Origin: WYZ-LMO11 sp964617245
Lineage (GTDB): Archaea; Thermoproteota; Methanomethylicia; Methanomethylicales; Methanomethylicaceae
Reading direction: 5' to 3'
Assembly: GCA_964617245.1 (NCBI GenBank)
Contig: CAZTWF010000079.1
Coordinates: forward strand, 1-10,991
Length of the DNA stretch: 10,991 bases
The notes below the pieces were generated by a model that saw nothing but the letters and a program-made list of their open reading frames with translations, ran no database searches and was not told the origin of the DNA. Positions 6,375-10,991 of the stretch are shown here, piece by piece (the stretch's first letter is position 1; each line of letters begins with the position of its first letter). A program made the position numbers and the translations under genes.

Positions 6375-7386
6375 ATTTTTTAATATATTTTCCTATAATT
6401 TTTATTTCAAAATTACATTTTGGACATTTATTATTTTCTAATTTATATTTAATAATTTTATATCCAAATCTTTTTATTAAAATTTCATTACAATTTGGAC
6501 AATATGTATTTTCATATTCATGACCAGGAACATTTCCTATATATGGAAATAAAATTCCAAATTTCTTTGCTATTTTATATGCAAATTCAAGCTTTTCTAT
6601 TTTTGTTGGAGGATTTTTAAATTTATATGCTGGATAATATCTAGTAAAATGTATTGGTACATCAATACCTACTTCTTTTATAGTTCTTTCAATAATTTCT
6701 CTTATACATTCTTCATCATCATTTACATTAGTTATTATTAAATTAACAAGTTCAATATGATATCCTATTTTCTTTGCTTCTCTTATATTTCTCCATATTT
6801 TTTCATAATCAATATTTCCACAATATTTTTCATAAACTTCTTTATCTCCTTTTATATCTATTTTTAATCCATCCATTCCTACACTATATAATTCTTTTAA
6901 TACTTCTAAAGTCATATAACCATTAGATACATAACATGAATATAATCCATATTTTTTTCCAATTTTAAATAAATCTATATTCCAATCAGTAAGAAGTGTA
7001 GGCTCTTGAAAACTTGAACATAATCCTTCATCTTTATTTTCTAATGCTATTTTAATAATTTCTTCAGGTTCGTAATATGTATTAATTTCTAAAAATCTAG
7101 ATAAAGTCCAATTTTGACACCATGGACATTGAAAATTACATGACCATGTTGAAAATGTTAAAGCAGTTGAACCAGGCCAATAATGAAAAAATGGTTTAAT
7201 TTCAATAGGTCTACTTTCTATTGCACTTAAAACACCATAAACTATGGTATATAATTTACCATTAATATTTTTTCTTGTTTTACATAATCCATAATTATTT
7301 TCATCTATAATACATCTATGTTCACATAGATTACATTTAACTTTATTATTTATTTTTTCATAAAATTTTGATTCTCTAATATTCAT
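6373..7386 (-). CDS. amrS: AmrS-type radical SAM enzyme (AmmeMemoRadiSam system / PflA-like, COG1180 group)
   Basis: The 337-residue protein has the radical SAM motif C83-x3-C87-x2-C90 (SCNFQCPWCQNW). An N-terminal cysteine module holds C18, C21, C25 and C35 (CNLCEHRC and GLCKTRKN), followed by the family stretch KLYTIVYGVLSA and a HYWPGS element. This arrangement is typical of the enzyme that travels with AMMECR1 and Memo proteins and was formerly annotated as a pyruvate formate-lyase activating enzyme. A C-terminal CPNC (296-299) and CPKC (321-324) form a probable zinc ribbon, which not every family member carries. The substrate is not established from sequence, and no AMMECR1 or Memo gene is in the window. 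The ATG at 7384-7386 lies inside the end of the KaiC-like gene (11-base overlap), so the two should be translated together. No good Shine-Dalgarno motif is visible, which fits coupling. Confidence 0.82.
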   Translation of the reverse strand: MNIRESKFYEKINNKVKCNLCEHRCIIDENNYGLCKTRKNINGKLYTIVYGVLSAIESRPIEIKPFFHYWPGSTALTFSTWSCNFQCPWCQNWTLSRFLEINTYYEPEEIIKIALENKDEGLCSSFQEPTLLTDWNIDLFKIGKKYGLYSCYVSNGYMTLEVLKELYSVGMDGLKIDIKGDKEVYEKYCGNIDYEKIWRNIREAKKIGYHIELVNLIITNVNDDEECIREIIERTIKEVGIDVPIHFTRYYPAYKFKNPPTKIEKLEFAYKIAKKFGILFPYIGNVPGHEYENTYCPNCNEILIKRFGYKIIKYKLENNKCPKCNFEIKIIGKYIKK

Positions 7387-8143
7387 TTTTATCTTTTTTA
7401 ATTCTTTTTGATAATAAAATATCTTCTTTTTCTTCTTCTCCTACAGGTCCTACTATAACTATTCCTTTTCCATCTTCTATATTTATTTCATGCATTCTTA
7501 AACTATGAGGAGTTTGTCTCATTTTTTCTATTAATATATATCTTTTTAATATTCCTCCTTTAACAATTCTTCTAAATCTTATTATTCCATCTGCTATATG
7601 TTCAATACCCCATCCAAAAGATTCTGATGTAGTTATAGCATATTGAGAAGTTGCAAAAATTGTAAAATCCCATTTTGCTAAAACTTTTTTTACATAATAT
7701 GAATATCTTCTTGCCATAGATGGTTTATCAAGCCAAAATGCAGATAATGAATCAATAACAACTCTTGCTCTTCCATAACCTAATGATTTTTTAGCTTCTA
7801 TAATTTTCTCAACAAGATCTTCTACAGTTAATGATTTTAATGACCATTTATCTTCTAATCCCATTAAAGCATCAATTATTATTAATTTATCTTCTTTTAT
7901 TGATTTTTCAAAATCAAATTTAAATTGTCTTGCTTGATTTATTATAGAATCTCTACTCTCTTCTGTTGTAACATATATACATTTATCTCCTTCTTTTATT
8001 CCTTGAGCTATAAAATGTATACAAAGAATTGTTTTTCCTGTCCCTGGCTCTCCAGTAATAGCAATACAAAATCCTCTTGGTATTCCTCCAGCTAACATTT
8101 TATCTAATGATAAAATTCCAGTAGAAAGTCTTTCTATATTCAT
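7376..8143 (-). CDS. KaiC-like RecA-superfamily ATPase (single domain)
   Basis: The 255-residue protein opens with the KaiC-type ERLSTGILSLDKMLAGGIPRG. It has Walker A GEPGTGKT at 31-38, the paired catalytic glutamates at 61-62 (VTTEES) and Walker B ending in D131 (ARVVIDSLSAF). One RecA/KaiC domain fills it, half the size of cyanobacterial KaiC; archaea carry many such proteins, few with known roles. It likely forms ATP-dependent oligomers in the cytosol and may act as a regulator or phosphorylation-controlled switch. The C-terminus is lysine-rich (SKRIKKDKNEY). It is the first gene of the seven-gene minus run and overlaps amrS by 11 bases. An 11-bp tandem duplication covers its start codon, so a second ATG lies 11 bases upstream but reads into TGA after four codons. 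The start at 8143 keeps the family N-terminus. A direct functional tie to AmrS is suggested only by the overlap. Confidence 0.9.
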   Translation of the reverse strand: MNIERLSTGILSLDKMLAGGIPRGFCIAITGEPGTGKTILCIHFIAQGIKEGDKCIYVTTEESRDSIINQARQFKFDFEKSIKEDKLIIIDALMGLEDKWSLKSLTVEDLVEKIIEAKKSLGYGRARVVIDSLSAFWLDKPSMARRYSYYVKKVLAKWDFTIFATSQYAITTSESFGWGIEHIADGIIRFRRIVKGGILKRYILIEKMRQTPHSLRMHEINIEDGKGIVIVGPVGEEEKEDILLSKRIKKDKNEY

Positions 8144-8154
8144 TCTATATTCAT
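8133..8154 (-). repeat. Perfect 11-bp tandem duplication over the KaiC start codon
   Basis: ATGAATATAGA occurs twice without spacer (8154-8144 and 8143-8133, minus strand). The upstream copy makes a four-codon ORF, M-N-I-E-stop, whose TGA overlaps the true ATG as ATGA. The true copy encodes the first residues of the KaiC-like protein. It looks like a slippage duplication and could affect start choice or re-initiation. Confidence 0.7.
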
Positions 8155-8165
8155 TAAAAAATTTT

Positions 8166-8183
8166 GTTTATTAATAAATAAAC
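8166..8183. promoter_or_regulatory. Inverted repeat upstream of the KaiC-like gene
   Basis: GTTTATT (8166-8172) and AATAAAC (8177-8183) are perfect inverted arms around AATA, 23-40 bp upstream of the KaiC start. That is where box A would lie for a near-leaderless transcript, so it may be an operator or part of the promoter. T-rich sequence after the right arm on the + strand also resembles a terminator, but no + strand gene ends there. AT-rich composition makes chance matches fairly likely. Confidence 0.3.
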
Positions 8184-8210
8184 TTTTTTATTAAATAATT
8201 AAAAATTATA

Positions 8211-8283
8211 AGCCCCAGAGGGGATTTGAACCCCTGACCAACGGTTTACAAGACCGTCGCTCTACCAGCTGAGCTACTGGGGC
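8211..8283 (-). tRNA. tRNA-Thr (anticodon TGT)
   Basis: This is a 73-nt cloverleaf. The acceptor stem is GCCCCAG paired with CTGGGGC, with discriminator T. The D arm contains AGCTCAGCTGGTAGAGC, the anticodon stem is ACGGT/ACCGT around the loop CTTGTAA (anticodon TGT, A37), and the T arm is GGGG-TTCAAAT-CCCC. CCA is not encoded. There is no intron. It reads ACA codons and, with wobble, other ACN codons. A37 in an ANN-decoding tRNA is the normal site of t6A. It is divergent from tRNA-Met, and a T5 run lies about 6-10 bases past its 3' end (8201-8205), suitable for termination. Confidence 0.97.
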
Positions 8284-8309
8284 TTATGAATTTTTTAATA
8301 AGCCAATAA

Positions 8310-8317
8310 TTTAAAAT
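8310..8317 (-). promoter_or_regulatory. Putative box A of tRNA-Thr
   Basis: ATTTTAAA on the minus strand is centred about 30 bp upstream of the tRNA-Thr 5' end, the distance expected for an archaeal TATA box with a leader of a few bases. Confidence 0.5.
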
Positions 8318-8330
8318 TTTTCTCAAATTG

Positions 8331-8338
8331 TTTAAATA
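8331..8338 (+). promoter_or_regulatory. Putative box A of tRNA-Met
   Basis: TTTAAATA is centred about 29 bp upstream of the tRNA-Met 5' end and is a close match to the archaeal TATA element. The two tRNA genes are thus driven outward from the 80-bp gap between them. Confidence 0.55.
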
Positions 8339-8363
8339 TTAGCTAAAAATAATTTTTCATAGA

Positions 8364-8459
8364 GCCGGGGTAGCTTAGCCTGGTTAAAGCGCCGGACTCA
8401 TAATCATATAAAAGGGACGAGAAATCCGGAGAGCGCGGGTTCGAAGCCCGCCCCCGGCA
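8364..8459 (+). tRNA. tRNA-Met (anticodon CAT), intron-containing, probably elongator
   Basis: The gene is 96 nt and the mature tRNA 75 nt. The acceptor stem is GCCGGGG with CCCCGGC and discriminator A; CCA is not encoded. The D arm is GCTT-AGCCTGGTTA-AAGC, the anticodon stem CCGGA/TCCGG around CTCATAA, and the T arm GCGGG-TTCGAAG-CCCGC. The anticodon CAT could mean initiator Met, elongator Met or agmatidine-modified Ile2. The G1-C72 pair and the lack of the GGG/CCC anticodon-stem triplet argue against initiator, and the acceptor and anticodon stems resemble archaeal elongator tRNA-Met. Elongator remains the best call but Ile2 is not excluded. A 21-nt intron interrupts it after A37. The high stem GC beside very AT-rich DNA suggests a thermophilic host. 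Confidence 0.93.
8403..8423 (+). other. 21-nt tRNA-Met intron at canonical position 37/38
   Basis: Removing 8403-8423 restores a normal seven-base anticodon loop (CTCATAA). A bulge-helix-bulge can be drawn: the 5' bulge is T-A^A at 8401-8403, the 3' bulge is AA^A at 8422-8424, and the central helix pairs 8397-8400 (CTCA) with 8418-8421 (CGAG), three pairs plus one A-C mismatch. This fits cleavage by archaeal splicing endonuclease EndA in a slightly relaxed form. The exact cut could be ambiguous by one A. Confidence 0.85.
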
Positions 8460-8545
8460 CTATATGAATCATTGATTATATTTAATGGATTTTTATTAAA
8501 ATAAAGGAAAATTCATCTTTAAAAAGTATTATTACCAAATAAATC

Positions 8546-9268
8546 TTATTCTCTTAATTTTTTTGAATATTTTGTAATTATTCCTTTAATTAAACCAACA
8601 ATAAACTTAATATTATGTCTCCAAAAGAAAATTATTGTTTTAAATGTATGAGAATATCCTGTAGCTAAAATAGGAATTATAAAATGTGCTAAACAATATT
8701 TTAGAAATCCATACAATGAATACTACCAAATTGCCACATTGCAAATGCTACTTCTATAGGATCTTTAATTACCATAAAGTGCTTTACTCCACAATAAGGA
8801 GGATGAATCCATATTCCTTTTTTCTTTATATAATTGTAAAGAAGTATATCTTCACCATGGAAAATTGGTGGTGAATTATATTCTAAGAGAACATTTCTTC
8901 TTATTAAGGTATTATTAATAAATGGTACATTACGTAAATGTAATGGTCTTATTTTTTCTGAAACTATTCTATAAGCTGTTATATGAATATTATTAACATC
9001 AATTGAAGGTGTAGAAATAGCTATAACACCTAGTTTTATATATTTTGATACACTATCAAACCAATTTTCAGAAATTTCAATATCATCATCAAACATAGCA
9101 ATCCATTCTGTTGAGCACTTTCTTGCACCAATTACTCTTGCTTTAGATAAAGGCTTTGATGTTTCAATAATTATATTATTAACCTATGATGCTTTTTTTA
9201 AAGTTTGAAGAAGTTTTGGTCTAATTTTACTTGGATCTCTTGTTGGAATTAATACATCAACTTTCATT
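8546..9268 (-). pseudogene. Family-2 glycosyltransferase, broken by two compensating frameshifts and an amber codon
   Basis: The ancestral gene spans 241 codons from ATG 9268, with GTGAT six bases upstream, to TAA 8546. The start reads MKVDVLIPT, the GT-A first strand, then the frame shifts near 9240-9246, where an extra A in ACAAAGAG would restore RDPSKIRPKLLQ. In the second frame a TAG stands at 9184-9186, after KKAS. The reading then continues as NNIIIETSKPLSKARVIGAR to the MFDDDIEI metal-binding motif and the HGEDILLYNYI acceptor-side motif. Near 8711-8723 the frame shifts back, and the tail YGFLKYCLAHFIIPILATG with a basic C-terminus follows. The two shifts cancel, so the ends share a frame. 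Three independent lesions make a functional product unlikely. The longest intact piece, 8701-9096, lacks the nucleotide-binding N-terminus. No gene lies in the 86 bp between it and tRNA-Met, nor in the 68 bp upstream. Confidence 0.85.
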
Positions 9269-9336
9269 TAGATATCACATTAATAATTCTATATTTTAAA
9301 TAAATTTAATGCTTATTAAAATTTAATAATTAAAAA

Positions 9337-9906
9337 TTAATGAAGATTTATGATTGAAAGCAATTCATTAATCTTATTTGCTTCTATGAATTCAATATTT
9401 GCTTTATTTGCAGCAATTCTATCTTCTTCTCTATCTCCTACAAATATTACTTTTTTTACATTTAATATTTTTAATGCATTTAAAATAGGTAATGGACTTG
9501 GTTTTAAATCTTCTAAAGAATTTCTTCCAATTACTAAATCAATTAAATTTTTAATTCCTGTAATTTCAAGTACTTTTTCTATACATTCTTTTGAATTATT
9601 TGATATTATAGCAATTTTAATTCCTTTATTTTTTAATAAATACAAAATTTCTTTAATTCCTTCCAATAATTCAGCTTTTTCTGCTCCTTTTATTTCATAT
9701 TTTTTTATTATTTCTATACATTCTTTTACAAATTTTTCTCCTTCTAAATGAAGAAATGAAAGTCTTTTAATTTCTTTAAATAATGGTTTAAATTCACTAT
9801 ATAGACCATATTTTTTAGCAATTAATTTTAATTCATTTCTCATAGATTCATAATCAATTGGTAATTTTACAAGTGTTCCATCTAAATCAAAGAATATTGC
9901 TTCCAT
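9337..9906 (-). CDS. HAD-superfamily phosphatase
   Basis: The product has 189 residues and all four HAD motifs: the nucleophile and acid D7 and D9 in FFDLDGTLV, S102 in IISNNS, K135 in DLKPSPLP, and D158/D162 in VGDREEDRIAANKA. The helical insert between motifs I and II is a C1-type cap, as in phosphoglycolate phosphatase or beta-phosphoglucomutase relatives. The expected reaction is hydrolysis of a small phosphorylated metabolite; the substrate is unknown. The frame extends to 9972, but starting there would add 22 residues before the first beta strand. ATG 9906 gives the standard family N-terminus; ATG 9924 is an alternative with GGAG only one base away. With 9906 the gene overlaps the end of the ATP-grasp gene by 25 bases, so co-translation is likely. 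This coupling suggests the phosphatase acts on a substrate or product of that ligase. Confidence 0.88.
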   Translation of the reverse strand: MEAIFFDLDGTLVKLPIDYESMRNELKLIAKKYGLYSEFKPLFKEIKRLSFLHLEGEKFVKECIEIIKKYEIKGAEKAELLEGIKEILYLLKNKGIKIAIISNNSKECIEKVLEITGIKNLIDLVIGRNSLEDLKPSPLPILNALKILNVKKVIFVGDREEDRIAANKANIEFIEANKINELLSIINLH

Positions 9907-10949
9907 AGATTTATACTTCTCCATTCTCCTTCTTTTAATAAAATAGGACCTGAATCCATATGTCTTATCCAATAATATCCTTCTCCTAATGCATTATATT
10001 TTTTTAAAGGAGGAATTTCTTCATTATAAGCTAATTTTACATATACATATGGCATATTTAAACCAGCTACTGAAAAGAAAAGACTTGTTGTAAAAAATCT
10101 TCCTGCATTTATTTCTGTTGGACATGGAATTCCATTTTTATTTTCTTTTAAATCAACACAAAATATACCTGTAGGATTTTTATCTATTACAAGTATACAC
10201 TCTGTAGCAATTTTATCAACATCAGGTCTATTTACTGTAACTGCAACACTTGGTGTACCTGTAATTCCTGAAGGAGCTAAATGAGGATAAATATATTCTA
10301 ATCTTTCTCTTACTTGAGATACTATAAGTTCACCATCTTTCCATATACTATGAAATGCTAAATTTCTTCCTGGTAAATATTCTTGTGCAATAAATTTCCA
10401 TTTTTCTCCTCTACTTATCCAATATCTTATCCATGCTTTTCCCATTTCAATATTATAACATGGTGTAGAACCTCTTCCACCAGCTCCACTTGTTGCTCTT
10501 ATCCAAAAAGGAAAACCAAGCTCTTTTCCAGCTTCTTCTAATGAATTCTCATCTTTAATTTCAATAGTTTTTGCTACAGGTATACCTGCTTTAGCCCATA
10601 TTTTTGTAGATTCAAATTTATCTTGACATATTCTTATAGTTTCTTTTTTTGGAAGAAAAGTAATTGCTTTTATTTTTTCTCTATTTTCTGAAATTACTCT
10701 TACTTCAATATCTGGTTGTGGATGAATCATTTCTATATTATATCTTTCAATAACATCATTAAGAAATTCAATATATTTTTGATGATTACATGGAATAGCT
10801 ATTTGTCTTATATCAACATCAGGTAATTCTAAATAATATTTATTTATATCAGTTCCAACAATAAAGAATTTTTCAGGAGCAATTCTAAGACTTTTTATAA
10901 AATTTACACCTGCAGGTCCTCCTGCTCCAGTTACAAGTATTCTTTTCAT
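9882..10949 (-). CDS. ATP-grasp ligase-like protein (CarB-like fold)
   Basis: The 355-residue protein starts with a Rossmann-like pre-ATP-grasp domain (MKRILVTGAGGPAGVNFIKS). The ATP-grasp domain begins near residue 105. It shows CQDKFESTKIW, the glycine-rich loop ATSGAGGRGS (152-161), the adenine-side QEYLPGRN (E190), and the Mg-binding D266 and E279-x-N281 (PTEINAGRF). Such enzymes join a carboxylate to an amine or thiol through an acylphosphate. This stand-alone form resembles the carbamoyl-phosphate synthase large-subunit-like proteins often found in surface polysaccharide or peptide-ligase clusters; the substrate is unknown. The C-terminal 40 residues after EEIPPLK are unlike CarB and may be specific to this group. 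ATG 10949 has GTGAT five bases upstream. The stop lies inside the HAD gene. The glycosyltransferase remnant downstream is the only hint of a glycan context. Confidence 0.87.
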   Translation of the reverse strand: MKRILVTGAGGPAGVNFIKSLRIAPEKFFIVGTDINKYYLELPDVDIRQIAIPCNHQKYIEFLNDVIERYNIEMIHPQPDIEVRVISENREKIKAITFLPKKETIRICQDKFESTKIWAKAGIPVAKTIEIKDENSLEEAGKELGFPFWIRATSGAGGRGSTPCYNIEMGKAWIRYWISRGEKWKFIAQEYLPGRNLAFHSIWKDGELIVSQVRERLEYIYPHLAPSGITGTPSVAVTVNRPDVDKIATECILVIDKNPTGIFCVDLKENKNGIPCPTEINAGRFFTTSLFFSVAGLNMPYVYVKLAYNEEIPPLKKYNALGEGYYWIRHMDSGPILLKEGEWRSINLWKQYSLI

Positions 10950-10991
10950 TTTTTATCACTTTACTAATTTTATTAATTATTATTTTATTTT
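10950..10991 (-). promoter_or_regulatory. Leader of the ATP-grasp gene with GTGAT ribosome binding site
   Basis: GTGAT at 10959-10955 precedes the ATG by five bases. The rest of the 42 bp is almost pure A/T; a TATA-like element may be present, but composition prevents a firm call. No part of an upstream gene is visible. Confidence 0.4.

Noticed and set aside
8281..8304. GGCTTAT/ATAAGCC inverted repeat at the tRNA-Thr 5' end
   Set aside because: The upstream arm lies before the expected transcription start given the box A position, so it would not be in the RNA; probably chance.
8686..8874. Open frame of 62 codons on the + strand opposite the glycosyltransferase remnant
   Set aside because: No recognisable motif, and fully antisense to sequence with GT2 signatures.
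9350..9751. Open frame of 133 codons on the + strand opposite the HAD gene
   Set aside because: Composition is rich in Phe, Ser and Ile as expected from an antisense reading of an AT-rich gene, while the HAD motifs on the other strand are complete.
1..10991. CRISPR arrays, insertion sequences, integrase sites or replication origins
   Set aside because: No regularly spaced repeats, transposase motifs, tRNA-end duplications or clustered origin boxes were seen on either strand.

Overview
The window is very AT-rich in its protein genes and carries GC-rich tRNAs, one with an anticodon-loop intron. Together with a two-subunit glycine decarboxylase (GcvPA/GcvPB), an archaeal-type MiaB homologue (MtaB/CDKAL1 class), a single-domain KaiC-like ATPase, tRNA genes without encoded CCA and a recurring GTGAT/GGTGAT ribosome-binding motif 4-6 nt before start codons, this indicates an archaeon. 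It is probably a thermophile of the Thermoproteota/TACK side. That placement is an inference from gene content, not a measured phylogeny.

Layout. Positions 1-2668 (+ strand) hold the 3' end of methionyl-tRNA synthetase, an overlapping PHP-domain phosphoesterase and a methylthiotransferase for t6A37 of tRNA. Positions 8143 down to 2669 (- strand) hold a tight seven-gene run: KaiC-like ATPase, AmrS-type radical SAM enzyme, an unrecognised 98-aa protein, gcvPA, gcvPB, a MIP18/SufT-type Fe-S assembly protein and a MoaD/ThiS-like ubiquitin-fold protein. The two runs meet tail to tail with no spacer at 2668/2669. Positions 8211-8459 hold two divergent tRNA genes, tRNA-Thr(TGT) on - and an intron-containing tRNA-Met(CAT) on +, with plausible box A elements between them. 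Positions 8546-10949 (- strand) hold an ATP-grasp ligase-like gene, an overlapping HAD phosphatase and a family-2 glycosyltransferase broken by two frameshifts and an amber codon. Positions 8460-8545 and 9269-9336 show no gene.

How the genes fit together. The left block is translation and tRNA modification: MetRS charges tRNA-Met, and MtaB-class enzymes thiomethylate t6A at position 37 of ANN-decoding tRNAs, a class to which both tRNAs here belong. GcvPA and GcvPB form the glycine-decarboxylating P-protein; gcvT and gcvH are not in the window. Several products depend on Fe-S or radical-SAM chemistry (MtaB, AmrS), and an Fe-S assembly factor lies beside them. The right block looks like a surface-glycan or small-molecule ligase neighbourhood in decay.

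The oddest points are the moaD-like gene, which has no ATG/GTG/TTG, lies in frame behind the MIP18 amber stop and lacks part of the usual core; the glycosyltransferase pseudogene, whose two frameshifts cancel; and a tandem duplication over the KaiC start codon that makes a four-codon upstream ORF.
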